Part shown: in pieces, positions 1-7,161 of the stretch | Numbering within the stretch: position 1 is the stretch's first letter | Layout: each line of letters opens with the position of its first letter | Source of the DNA: Planctomycetota bacterium | Lineage (GTDB): Bacteria; Planctomycetota; UBA1135; GCA-002686595 | Direction of reading: 5' to 3' | DNA: 14,083 bases | NCBI GenBank assembly: GCA_022447405.1 | Contig: JAKVCE010000026.1 | Coordinates: 1 to 14,083, forward strand | Notes under the pieces: generated by a model | What the model was told of the DNA's origin: nothing | Seen by the model: the letters and a program-made list of their open reading frames with translations, nothing else | The model's database searches: none | Made by a program: the position numbers and the translations under genes

Positions 1-228
1 CTCGTGAGCCTCGAGCTCTTGCACTGGGACGCTTGGATCTCCGAGGACGCCCTCGTGCCGATCGTGGAGTCTGACGGGGCGGACGGCTGGGTCGTGAGCG
101 GGTATAGGCGCTTCAGGATTGAGGCCACGCGGGAGGCTGCGGATGTCCACGCGACAGAGCTCGCAGAGCCAGCGCTTCACCCTCGCACGGGGCTCCCCAC
201 AGTCGTGCTCGCCTCACGGCAGCAATAG
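1..228 (+). CDS. 3' end of an unrecognised protein (partial)
   Basis: The frame is open from the left edge of the window to a TAG at 226-228. Third positions are G/C-rich as in the neighbouring genes, which supports real coding. A GTG at 4-6 could in principle start a 74-residue protein, but nothing like a ribosome binding site can be seen at the edge, so a truncated C-terminus of a longer gene is more likely. The visible residues contain several Trp and hydrophobic stretches (WDAWISEDALVPIVES, then GWVVSGYRRFRI) and end in a polar tail. There is no Cys/His motif, transmembrane segment or family signature that I recognise. It ends 60 bases before the ABC ATPase gene and is separated from it by a possible promoter, so it need not belong to that operon. 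Confidence 0.5.
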   Translation, partial: LVSLELLHWDAWISEDALVPIVESDGADGWVVSGYRRFRIEATREAADVHATELAEPALHPRTGLPTVVLASRQQ

Positions 229-288
229 TCCTAACTTACATAGGATTGACGAGCATGAGCTTGGGGCAATTCGTAGCCTCTCACTGAC
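229..288 (+). promoter_or_regulatory. Promoter/operator-like gap before ABC operon with 5-bp inverted repeat
   Basis: This 60-base gap is the first AT-richer stretch in the window. It contains a perfect inverted repeat, TCCTA (229-233), seven bases, then TAGGA (241-245). Directly overlapping it are TTGACG (246-251), which resembles a -35 element, and TAGGAT (241-246), which resembles a -10 element. No well-spaced pair of elements can be fixed with confidence. No Shine-Dalgarno sequence precedes the ATG at 289. If the operon is metal-responsive, a regulator of the Fur/Zur type could bind here, but the repeat does not match a consensus that I know. Confidence 0.3.
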
Positions 289-972
289 ATGGCACTCCTG
301 GAGTTAAGAGACCTCATCAAGCGCTATCCCTCCCCTGAGGGGGGGACAAACGTCGTCCTCGACGTCCCCGAGCTGTCCATCGGCGACGGCGAGCACGTCG
401 CCCTCGAGGGCGCGAGCGGGTCCGGCAAGACGACCCTGCTCCACATCGTGGCGGGGATCCTCACCCCTGACTCCGGCAGCGTCTCCCTCGCGGGCCATGA
501 GCTCAGCTCGCTCTCAGAGTCCAAGGTGGACCGCGTCCGCGCCGAGCACATCGGCTACGTCTTCCAGACCTTCAACCTCTTGCAGGGGTACACGGCGCTT
601 GAGAACGTCCTCCTCGGGATGGCCTTCGGCGACGGGCAGGACACCCGCAGAGCTCAAGACCTCCTCGATCGAGTCGGCATCGCCGACAAGGCGAACCACC
701 TGCCGGGACAGCTCTCGGTCGGTCAGCAGCAGCGCGTCGCGATCGCGCGCGCGGTCGCGAACCGCCCGTCCCTGCTCCTCGCTGACGAGCCCACCGGAAA
801 CCTCGACGCCGACATGGCGCAGCAAGCCCTCACGCTCCTGCGCGAGGCCTGCGAAGAGGTGGGCGCAGCGATCCTCTTGGTGAGCCACGACCCTGCGGTC
901 TTGGGGGCCTTCGACGAGCGCCGCTCGCTCGCTGACATCAACCGCGCAGCGCGCGTTGGAGGTGTCTCATGA
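289..972 (+). CDS. ABC transporter ATP-binding protein, LolD/MacB family
   Basis: This 227-residue protein is a complete nucleotide-binding subunit. The Walker A motif GASGSGKTT is at residues 41-49 and the Q-loop glutamine is Q93 in YVFQTFNLL, followed by TALENV, which is typical of the LolD/MacB/FtsE group. The signature LSVGQQQR is at 142-149, Walker B LLLADEP at 162-168, the D-loop NLD at 171-173 and the H-loop histidine at H201. All catalytic residues are present, so it should hydrolyse ATP in the cytoplasm to drive the permease encoded next. Its last codon overlaps the permease start (ATGA at 969-972), implying translational coupling and a paired stoichiometry. The start at 289 fits the usual N-terminus of the family (MALLELRDLIKRY). 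Family-level assignment is secure; substrate is inferred only from the neighbours. Confidence 0.95.
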   Translation: MALLELRDLIKRYPSPEGGTNVVLDVPELSIGDGEHVALEGASGSGKTTLLHIVAGILTPDSGSVSLAGHELSSLSESKVDRVRAEHIGYVFQTFNLLQGYTALENVLLGMAFGDGQDTRRAQDLLDRVGIADKANHLPGQLSVGQQQRVAIARAVANRPSLLLADEPTGNLDADMAQQALTLLREACEEVGAAILLVSHDPAVLGAFDERRSLADINRAARVGGVS

Positions 973-2222
973 GGACTGTCTCCATGATCGCGAGGAAGTC
1001 ACTCGCGCGGCACAAGCTCTCCACGAGCGTCACAGCGGGCTCCCTCGCGTTGGCCTGCGGCCTCGTGATCGGCGTCTTCTCCATCCAGGAGCAGTCCTAC
1101 CAGGCCTTCACGACTGGCGCGCCCGGCTTCGACGCCGTCCTCGGCGCGCGCGGCAGCCAGCTGCAGCTCGTCATGAACAGCGTGCTGCACTTGGACACCT
1201 CGCCGGGGAACATCCCCTACACGGCCTACACCGACATGCGCGACGACCCGCGCGTGAAGCTCGCGGTCCCCTACGCCGTGGGCGACAACTTCGAGGGCTA
1301 CCGGGTGGTCGGGACGACGCCGGAGCTCCTCACCGAGTTTGAGCTCTCCGACGGCGTCGGATACCAGATCATGCAGGGCGGCCGCGTCTTCAGCGACCTC
1401 AAGATGGAGGCCGTCGTCGGGAGCCAGGTGGCGCGCAAGACGGGGCTGCGCGTCGGCTCACACCTGCACTTCGAGCACGGCGTCGAGGAGGAGATGGGCC
1501 ACGACCACGACGACGAGTACATCGTGGTCGGCATCCTCGAGCCCACGAACACGCCCGCGGACAAGGTGAGCTGGGTCCCGCTCGAGGGCATGTACCGCTT
1601 GGACGGACACGTCCTGCGCGGCGGGGGACAGATCTACACGCCCAAGCCCGACGAGGACATCCCGGATGAGGTGAAGGAGGTCAGCGCCGTGATGCTTGCC
1701 TTCAAGAGCCCGCAGGCTGGCTTCCAGTTCTCCCAGCAGGTCAACGGCGGCAAGGAGATGACCCTCGCCTGGCCCATCGCCCGCGCCATGGCGCAGCTCT
1801 TCGACAAGATCGGCTGGGCGCACAAGGTGCTCAGCTTGGTGGCCTACCTGGTCTGCGTCGTGGGCGCAGCCTCGATCCTCGCGAGCCTCTACAACGCGAT
1901 GAACGAGCGGCGCAGGGAGTTCGCCATCCTGCGCGCACTCGGCGCGCGGCGCTCGACCGTCTTCGGCGCGATCCTCACAGAGTCCACCGCGATCGCTGCC
2001 CTGGGCGGGCTCTTCGGCATCCTCGTCTACTTCATCGTCTTCACGATCGCGGCAGAGGTGATCCGCGCCGAGGCGGGGATCGTCTTGGACATCTGGCAGA
2101 CCCACCCGAGCATGTGGATGGCGCCCTTGGGCGTGACCGTGCTCGGCGCCTTGGCCGGGATCGTCCCCGCGATGAAGGCCTACCGCACAGACGTCGCCAC
2201 CCACCTGGTGGCCCACTCCTGA
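969..2222 (+). CDS. ABC transporter permease, MacB/FtsX family, with His-rich extracytoplasmic stretch
   Basis: This 417-residue membrane protein has the MacB/FtsX layout. There is one N-terminal transmembrane helix (about residues 19-40), a large extracytoplasmic domain (about 41-285), then three helices near 287-310, 330-355 and 380-402. The cytoplasmic coupling segment NERRREFAILRALGARRSTV after the second helix is diagnostic of the family. A metal-ligand-like cluster (H165, H167, H170, three Glu at 173-175, H178, D179, H180, D181, D182, E183) lies in the extracytoplasmic domain and is unusual for a lipoprotein-release permease. A good ribosome binding site (GGAGG at 958-962) lies six bases before the ATG. 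MacB-type transporters act mechanically on periplasmic or lipoprotein substrates rather than forming a channel. With the two DUF3299 genes downstream, a role in metal-linked envelope transport is plausible but unproven. Confidence 0.93.
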   Translation: MRTVSMIARKSLARHKLSTSVTAGSLALACGLVIGVFSIQEQSYQAFTTGAPGFDAVLGARGSQLQLVMNSVLHLDTSPGNIPYTAYTDMRDDPRVKLAVPYAVGDNFEGYRVVGTTPELLTEFELSDGVGYQIMQGGRVFSDLKMEAVVGSQVARKTGLRVGSHLHFEHGVEEEMGHDHDDEYIVVGILEPTNTPADKVSWVPLEGMYRLDGHVLRGGGQIYTPKPDEDIPDEVKEVSAVMLAFKSPQAGFQFSQQVNGGKEMTLAWPIARAMAQLFDKIGWAHKVLSLVAYLVCVVGAASILASLYNAMNERRREFAILRALGARRSTVFGAILTESTAIAALGGLFGILVYFIVFTIAAEVIRAEAGIVLDIWQTHPSMWMAPLGVTVLGALAGIVPAMKAYRTDVATHLVAHS

Positions 2223-2791
2223 TGAGGGCTCTCCCCGCCAGCCTCGCAGCGCTCCTCCTCATCGCCTGCGGCGATGACCTCTCCGAGGTCAGCGGCCCGC
2301 CGCCTGAGGGGGCCTCGCTCAGGGGCAACAGCGTCGTGACGGCGATCGAGCCGGAAGAGCCCGAGCCCGAGCCTGAGCCCTTCGACGATGAGGGCTACGA
2401 GGCCCTCGACTTCACCCTGCTCGGCGAGTTCGAGTACCCGGTCTATGTGAAGGTCAAGGAGGGCGAGGAGCTGCCGGAGATCCCCGAGGAGGTCCGCGCC
2501 CAGGACGGCAAGAAGATCGGGATCACGGGCTTCATGAACCCCGTGCGCTTCGACCGCGAGGGCGTGAGCGAGTTCCTGCTCGTGAAGGACATCCTTGGCT
2601 GCTGCTTCGGCGCGACGCCGAAGATGAATCACTGGATCCGGGTGCGCATGAAGGAGGGCGAGCGCGCCAAGTTCTACGCCTATGACCAGCTGACGGTCTT
2701 CGGAGACTTCGAGGTCTCCGAGGAGTTGGAAGACGGCTATGTCATGAGCATCTACCGCATGACGGTCGACCACCTCTCGAGGGAGGACTAG
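2222..2791 (+). CDS. DUF3299-family lipoprotein (copy A)
   Basis: The gene encodes 189 residues. The ATG overlaps the permease stop in an ATGA, and the start is fixed by a clear lipoprotein signal peptide: MRALPASLAALLL followed by the lipobox L-I-A-C with the lipid-acceptor Cys at residue 16. After cleavage comes an acidic, proline-rich linker with alternating Glu-Pro, then a compact domain (about residues 59-189). That domain holds GFMNPVRFDREGVSEFLLV, a CCFGATP segment and NHWI, the hallmarks of the DUF3299 family (PF11736) as I know it. An open frame extends upstream to 2114, but that part overlaps the permease and lacks a signal. The function of DUF3299 is not established. The family occurs beside ABC ATPase/permease pairs, so it is probably an outer- or inner-membrane-anchored partner of this transporter. 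Confidence 0.85.
   Translation: MRALPASLAALLLIACGDDLSEVSGPPPEGASLRGNSVVTAIEPEEPEPEPEPFDDEGYEALDFTLLGEFEYPVYVKVKEGEELPEIPEEVRAQDGKKIGITGFMNPVRFDREGVSEFLLVKDILGCCFGATPKMNHWIRVRMKEGERAKFYAYDQLTVFGDFEVSEELEDGYVMSIYRMTVDHLSRED
2781..2786 (+). promoter_or_regulatory. Ribosome binding site fixing the GTG start of DUF3299 copy B
   Basis: GGGAGG lies eight bases before GTG (2795-2797), inside the last codons of copy A. The GTG is followed directly by a hydrophobic signal segment, so this site and the signal together support the non-ATG start. Confidence 0.6.
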
Positions 2792-2794
2792 ACC

Positions 2795-3439
2795 GTGCGC
2801 GCCGCCATCGCCCTCGTAGCCCTCGTCGGCATCGCCCTCGCCGCCCGCTTCGGGTTGGAGTCCGATGACATCGGCGCGCCCCTCGTCGATCTCGCTGAGC
2901 TGGAGGGCGCGCCGCTTCGGCGGGCCCCCGGGGAGCTGCCTCCTGAAGAGGACGGCCCCTCCGAAGACCCGGCTGAAGAGCCCGAGGAGGAGGCGGAGGT
3001 CGTGCTCGAGGGCGGCTACCTGCCGGACGAGATCGAGGAGCAGTACGAGTGGCTGGAGTTCACCTTCCTGACGAGCTTTGAGTATCCGGACCTCGTGGAG
3101 CTGGACGCCGAGGAGGCGCCTCCTGAGGTGCCGGAGGACGTCACGGAGCTCGACGGCGAGATGATCGCCATCGAGGGCTTCATGAACCCCCTGGCCTTCG
3201 ACCGCGAGGGCGTGAGCCAGTTCGCCCTCGTGAACGACCCCCTGAACTGCTGCTTCGGTGCCACGCCGAACATGAACCACTGGATCGACGTCACCCTCCC
3301 GGAGGGGGAGCGGACGGCCTTCTACTCCCTGGATCCAGTGGCTGTGTACGGCAAGCTGGAGGTCGGAGAGGCCTATGAGGACGGCTTCGTCGTTAGCCTC
3401 TTCCGCATGCGCGCGGACCACGTCATAGGCGACTTCTAG
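2795..3439 (+). CDS. DUF3299-family secreted/anchored protein (copy B)
   Basis: This 214-residue protein starts at GTG, three bases after the stop of copy A. Residues 1-18 form a hydrophobic signal peptide or anchor (MRAAIALVALVGIALAA) without a lipobox Cys, so unlike copy A it is probably periplasmic or N-terminally anchored. An acidic, Pro-rich linker follows, then a DUF3299 domain (about 85-214) that aligns without gaps to that of copy A. The shared core includes the GFMNP, FDREGVS, CCFGATP, MNHWI and EGER segments. By eye about half of the positions are identical. The pair is therefore a tandem duplication that has diverged, with one lipid-anchored and one non-lipidated product. It is the last gene before a hairpin and a promoter-like region. 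The molecular role is unknown; the CC pair and nearby His could bind a metal, but this is inference. Confidence 0.83.
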   Translation: MRAAIALVALVGIALAARFGLESDDIGAPLVDLAELEGAPLRRAPGELPPEEDGPSEDPAEEPEEEAEVVLEGGYLPDEIEEQYEWLEFTFLTSFEYPDLVELDAEEAPPEVPEDVTELDGEMIAIEGFMNPLAFDREGVSQFALVNDPLNCCFGATPNMNHWIDVTLPEGERTAFYSLDPVAVYGKLEVGEAYEDGFVVSLFRMRADHVIGDF

Positions 3440-3463
3440 CCTCCTCGGGTCGATCGGGCTGAT

Positions 3464-3483
3464 TCAGGGGAAAACGCCCCTGA
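3464..3483 (+). terminator. Hairpin after ABC/DUF3299 operon
   Basis: TCAGGGG (3464-3470) and CCCCTGA (3477-3483) form a perfect 7-bp stem closing a six-base AAAACG loop, 24 bases after the copy B stop. No T-run follows, so it is not a classical intrinsic terminator. It may act as a weak terminator or as a 3'-end stabiliser separating the two operons. Confidence 0.45.
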
Positions 3484-3508
3484 CTCCCTCCGGATTGGAC
3501 CCTAGGAT
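3480..3508 (+). promoter_or_regulatory. Candidate sigma70-like promoter for the secretion operon
   Basis: CTGACT (3480-3485) and TAGGAT (3503-3508) are each a 4/6 match to the -35 and -10 consensus, with a 17-base spacer. The -10-like element sits inside an inverted repeat, GGACC (3497-3501) and GGTCC (3509-3513), which could be an operator. The same TAGGAT hexamer occurs in the gap before the ABC operon. A leader of roughly 125 bases to the ATG at 3641 would follow. This is sequence resemblance only. Confidence 0.3.
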
Positions 3509-3513
3509 GGTCC

Positions 3514-3640
3514 CTCTCTACCCCGCCAGAGGGCGTCACCAAGGCGCATGGGCGGGGTTACCAGAGCCCTCCTTGGGGGTATCCCAGGACGGTCCTCAAG
3601 CTTCGACTCACTCCAGCCCTCCTCAAGACTCCGCCCTCCC
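3514..3640 (+). other. Untranslated leader before FHA gene
   Basis: This stretch lies between the promoter-like element and the chosen ATG. It contains a perfect small palindrome, AGGAC-G-GTCCT (3586-3596). A frame is open from an ATG at 3548, but the 31 residues it would add (many Ser, Pro and Gly) are unlike any FHA protein N-terminus, so I treat it as leader. I see no Shine-Dalgarno before 3641, no tRNA-like fold and no riboswitch that I recognise. Confidence 0.4.
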
Positions 3641-5509
3641 ATGAGCTCTCGCTTCTCCCTGCGCTTCGTCTCGGGTGCTCACGAAGGTGAGCAGCACGAG
3701 CTAGAGGGTCCGCGGGTGACCGTCGGCCGGAAGCCCGGCAACAGCCTGCAGCTGCAGGACTCGTCGGTCTCCGGGACCCACGCAGAGCTCCTCATCGATG
3801 ACGCGGGAGTGACCCTCCGAGATCGGAACAGCACCAACGGCACGAAGGTCGGCGGGACACCTATCGACGAGCGCGCGCTCGCCCACGGCGACCAGGTCAG
3901 CTTCGGCTCTTTGCAAGCTGTCCTCGAAGACGCAGAGGTCGGCGGCGCGAGCGGCGGCGAGGAGCCGGACGCTGTCGGCTCCCTGAGCGCGGCCGCGCTC
4001 GAAGACAGCGGGAAGCGCTCACGCTCTGGCTTCCTCATCGTCGTCGCAGTGATCCTGCTCCTCGGGGCTGGCGCTTGGTTCGCCTTGGGGATGGTCGAGG
4101 GCGAGGGCGGCGGCAGCGCGCTGCCTGTGGCCTCGGTGGAGGGCGACCTCTTGGAGGGCAGCGGCTCCTTCGAGGGTGAGCTCGGCGCCTGGATGAACGA
4201 AGAGGCCGCGTCTGTGGAGTTCCTCGACTCCAGGCAGGCGGCCTCTACGGGGCTGAACGGGATGCTGGCGGAGCTGGTCGCAGGCGAGCGGGCGAGCCTC
4301 AAGAGCCCGAGCGTCACGACCCGGGCTGGCATGAAGATGATCGCGCGTGCGAGCGCATCAGCAGACGCGGCGGTCGGGGCGCGCTTGGGCCTGCGCTTCT
4401 CACGCGGCGGTGACGCCGGGGGTACCGTGGCTTGGAGCGCCGTCATCGACGGCGACGAAGAGGTCACGGTCGAGGCGGTCACGCCCGCTGGCTACGACAG
4501 CGCAGAGGTCATCCTCGACGCGCGCGCCGCTGGAGACGGCTCCGTGAGCGTCGATGATGCGAGCCTTACGAGCGCTGGCACTGCGCAAGGAGCCCAGGAG
4601 CTCGGCGGCTACGGCTTCCACCTGCTCGGGGAGCCGGACCAGAGCCTGTGCCTCACCAAGATCAGCGCGGTCTATCTCGGCGGCCTAGAGGTCGATGGTG
4701 CGTCCATCACGGGCGCGCTCACTGAGAAGGGGATGGACCTCACAGCGAGCCAGGCGGGCGCGCTCAGCCTCAGCGTCGATGCGGCCCTCATCGCGAAGGG
4801 CGTGGCCAGCATCGGCGCGAGCGGACACCAGGTGCACGGCGCAGAGTTCGAGCGCGAGGGCGTGACCAGCGTGCTCCTCGGAGAGGGGAACGACCTCGTC
4901 GCCGTCCACTGGGAGAGCCCCTGCGAGGTGCGCGGCCGCTCAGAAGGGGAGGGGATGAGCTTGGAGGTCTCTCTCCAGGACTCCTCTTGCAGGGTGCAGG
5001 TCGACTTCAAGGAGGAGCGCGTGCACGCGGGCGACCTCGCCTACGCGGCGAGAGGCGCAGAGCGCGAAGGCCAGCTCGGCGACTGCCTCAGCTCCTGGGC
5101 GGAGCTGCTCGAGCGCTACCCCTACCAGGAGGCGCTCGTCGTCGAGGCAGAGGGCGTGCGCGGCAGGCTCGTACAGGCCGGCATGCTGGAGCTGCAGGAG
5201 GTGCGCGCAGAGATCGAGCGGGCCTCCTTCTTCCGCCTGGTCGAGCTCTATCGCGCCTGCAGATCACAAGCCGCTGCGGTCGGCGAGCGCTACAAAGGGA
5301 GCGAGGTCCAGGCTGAGGCGGACGCTCTGGTCGAGGCTGTCGAGGCGGAGCTCGCGCTGCTCGAGGTGGACCTCGACGCGGGCGAGGTCTCACGACTGCA
5401 GGCCATCCACGCGGTCCTCAAGGCGAGCGAATCACCGCGGCTGGCGAGCGAGGTGGCGAGCTACCTCGAGAGCGAGTTCAGCGCGTCCACAGATGGGGGA
5501 GGCGAGTAG
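3641..5509 (+). CDS. FHA domain-transmembrane protein with CBM-like ectodomain
   Basis: From the ATG at 3641 the product has 622 residues. Residues 5-95 form a forkhead-associated domain, a phospho-threonine reader, with GRKPGN (29-34), SSVSGTHAEL (41-50) and DRNSTNG (61-67); these contain the conserved Gly-Arg, Ser, His and Asn positions. Basic residues (KRSRS) precede one transmembrane helix at about 130-151, which predicts FHA in the cytoplasm and the rest outside. The ectodomain begins with a beta-sandwich (about 168-310) that looks like a carbohydrate-binding module of the CBM4/9 type: GSFEGELGAW near its start and VSVDDASL near its end. A second beta-rich region follows, and the last ~155 residues are helical. 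It heads the pseudopilus operon and ends directly before the PilM-like gene, whose ribosome binding site lies in its last codons. Its FHA-TM layout recalls scaffold subunits of secretion systems, but I cannot assign it to a named T2SS subunit. Confidence 0.82.
   Translation: MSSRFSLRFVSGAHEGEQHELEGPRVTVGRKPGNSLQLQDSSVSGTHAELLIDDAGVTLRDRNSTNGTKVGGTPIDERALAHGDQVSFGSLQAVLEDAEVGGASGGEEPDAVGSLSAAALEDSGKRSRSGFLIVVAVILLLGAGAWFALGMVEGEGGGSALPVASVEGDLLEGSGSFEGELGAWMNEEAASVEFLDSRQAASTGLNGMLAELVAGERASLKSPSVTTRAGMKMIARASASADAAVGARLGLRFSRGGDAGGTVAWSAVIDGDEEVTVEAVTPAGYDSAEVILDARAAGDGSVSVDDASLTSAGTAQGAQELGGYGFHLLGEPDQSLCLTKISAVYLGGLEVDGASITGALTEKGMDLTASQAGALSLSVDAALIAKGVASIGASGHQVHGAEFEREGVTSVLLGEGNDLVAVHWESPCEVRGRSEGEGMSLEVSLQDSSCRVQVDFKEERVHAGDLAYAARGAEREGQLGDCLSSWAELLERYPYQEALVVEAEGVRGRLVQAGMLELQEVRAEIERASFFRLVELYRACRSQAAAVGERYKGSEVQAEADALVEAVEAELALLEVDLDAGEVSRLQAIHAVLKASESPRLASEVASYLESEFSASTDGGGE
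5495..5502 (+). promoter_or_regulatory. Ribosome binding site of pilM/gspL-like gene
   Basis: GGGGGAGG lies seven bases before the ATG at 5510, inside the 3' end of the FHA gene. It supports this start and translational coupling within the operon. Confidence 0.55.
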
Positions 5510-7159
5510 ATGGCACGTCAGGTCACAGGGGTCGATGTCGGGACGCGCTCTGCGCGCTTCTTGAAGGGCCACTACAAGGGCAACACCTTCCACGCCACGG
5601 GCTTCAGCGTCTCGGACGACTCCGGGGACTCTATAGAGTCCACGTGGGAGTCTGCAGAGCCTGGCTTCAAGCCGACCTCTGCGCGCGTGGGGATCACCGG
5701 CAGGGAGATGAACCTGCGCTACACCCGCGTGCCCCGCGTCCCCGACTGGCAGCTCCGTCGCCTGATGCGCTTCGAGGTCGAAGAGGTCGGCGGCTCCTCA
5801 GGCGCCGCTGTCGCGAGCGACTTCAACCTCCTGCCCGACCTGCCGGAGATCGAGGGAGAGGACGTCGTCCTCCTCGCGATGGCTCGCGAGGACTTGCTTG
5901 AGACCCACGCAGAGAGCCTCGTCGACGTAGGCGGGACCCTCGATAGCTTCGCGCCCGCGAGCCTCGGCCTCTACAACGCCTGGCTCCGCTACGGGGTCAT
6001 CGAGGACGACACGGTCCTCGTCGCGAACATCGGGCACGAGAACATCGACGTCGTGATCTGTCGCGGCCCTGACCTCGTCTTCGCCCGCAACCTCTCCGGA
6101 GGGTCGGAGCTCTTCGACGCTGCGCTGGCGACGCAGTTTGGGGTCAGCCCCCTGAAGGCGGAGGCCCTCAAGAAGCGCCTGGTAGACCTCACGCCTGGCG
6201 CGCAGTACCAGGACTCCAACCACGAGAAGGCCAGCCGCGCCGCCCTCGCCCCGGCGGGGCAGCTGCTCTCGCTCCTGCAGTCCACGGTCCTCTTCTCGAA
6301 GGGCCAGCTGAAGATCCCGAACCTCAAGGTCGACCGCGTGCTCCTCTGCGGAGGCGGCGCCGCGCTCAACGGGCTCTGCCCCTACCTCTCCCAAGGCATG
6401 GGGGTCTCGGTCGAGCTCTTCGACCCCTTCCGCGTCGTGGAGACGGACGGGCTCTCTCCGGAAGAGTCGGACTTGCTCGAGGAGTACCAGCTCGAGTCCG
6501 TCGTCGCCCTCGGCCTCGCGACGATGTCCTCTGATCCGGACTCCTCCTCCATAGAGATCCTCCCGGAGTCTGTCCGGAAGCGCCGCGACCTGATGAACGG
6601 GACGGCCTTCCTCATCGCGGCCGTCGTCTTCGCCATCGCTTATCTCGGCTGGAGCGCGATGAGCTTGTCGAGCAGCCTGACCGAGCTGGAGGGAGACGTC
6701 AGGGTCGCCTCTCGCAAGCTGCAGGACGCCAAGCGCACCGAGAAGCAGGCCTTTGACCTGCAGCAGAAGAGTGAGGTCCTGAGCGGTTACGCCGACGACC
6801 TCGTGTTGACGCTCGGGACCGGCGAGCAGCTCGCTCGCAGCCTCGAGGCGCTGCACAAGAGCCTGCCTGAGGAGTTCTGGCTGACGAACCTCGAGACCAA
6901 GGTCGGAGAGGACAAGGACCTCCTCGACGAGAAGGAGGAGCAGCCCTTCCTGCGTGTCGAAGGCCGCGCCCGTGAGGGGACCCGCTCCATGTCCGTCCTC
7001 TACGAGCAGTTCCTCGCGAGGCTGCGAGCGGAGCTCCCGATGGCGCGCATCACGGCATCACCCAACGTCCGAGGGACCCAGTTCGAGCTGGCCCTGACCC
7101 TGTTCGGGGGGGCTCCCCCCCAGGACGCAGCGCTCGACATGAACGAGGAGGACGCCTGA
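5510..7159 (+). CDS. pilM: PilM-PilN fusion (GspL-like) inner-membrane assembly protein
   Basis: This 549-residue protein joins two modules that are separate in most type IV pili. Residues 1-345 are an actin-like PilM domain: GVDVGTRSARFLK (7-19) matches the first phosphate motif, VANIGHENIDVVI (about 171-183) the second, and VLLCGGGAALNGL (about 277-289) the adenosine motif. In the second motif the usual Asp is Asn173, so ATP binding may be weakened, as in GspL. Residues 350-359 (ILPESVRKRR) are the typical PilN entry, followed by a transmembrane helix (364-385), a coiled coil (about 390-420) and a ferredoxin-like periplasmic domain to the end. This is the architecture of T2SS GspL, which links the cytoplasmic ATPase to the periplasmic complex. 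The next gene is PilO/GspM-like, its natural partner. The last codons contain a G7-CT-C7 inverted repeat. Confidence 0.9.
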   Translation: MARQVTGVDVGTRSARFLKGHYKGNTFHATGFSVSDDSGDSIESTWESAEPGFKPTSARVGITGREMNLRYTRVPRVPDWQLRRLMRFEVEEVGGSSGAAVASDFNLLPDLPEIEGEDVVLLAMAREDLLETHAESLVDVGGTLDSFAPASLGLYNAWLRYGVIEDDTVLVANIGHENIDVVICRGPDLVFARNLSGGSELFDAALATQFGVSPLKAEALKKRLVDLTPGAQYQDSNHEKASRAALAPAGQLLSLLQSTVLFSKGQLKIPNLKVDRVLLCGGGAALNGLCPYLSQGMGVSVELFDPFRVVETDGLSPEESDLLEEYQLESVVALGLATMSSDPDSSSIEILPESVRKRRDLMNGTAFLIAAVVFAIAYLGWSAMSLSSSLTELEGDVRVASRKLQDAKRTEKQAFDLQQKSEVLSGYADDLVLTLGTGEQLARSLEALHKSLPEEFWLTNLETKVGEDKDLLDEKEEQPFLRVEGRAREGTRSMSVLYEQFLARLRAELPMARITASPNVRGTQFELALTLFGGAPPQDAALDMNEEDA

Positions 7160-7161
7160 TG
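7145..7161 (+). promoter_or_regulatory. Coupled stop/start junction with strong RBS
   Basis: GAGGAGGACGCCTGATG combines a ribosome binding site (GAGGAGG), the final codons EEDA, the stop and the next ATG. An identical 17-base block occurs at 7918-7934 at the next junction. Confidence 0.6.

Noticed and set aside
119..307. 62-codon open frame bridging the first gap
   Set aside because: It overlaps the partial gene out of frame and the ABC ATPase start, and its Ser-rich translation is typical of a shadow frame.
2180..3421. 413-codon open frame on the minus strand
   Set aside because: It is antisense to the DUF3299 pair, and its His/Glu/Leu-rich composition is the mirror of acidic coding on the + strand.
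3548..3640. Upstream ATG extending the FHA gene by 31 residues
   Set aside because: The extension does not look like part of an FHA protein, and the promoter-like and palindromic elements fall in or just before it. The ATG at 3641 gives the usual FHA start.
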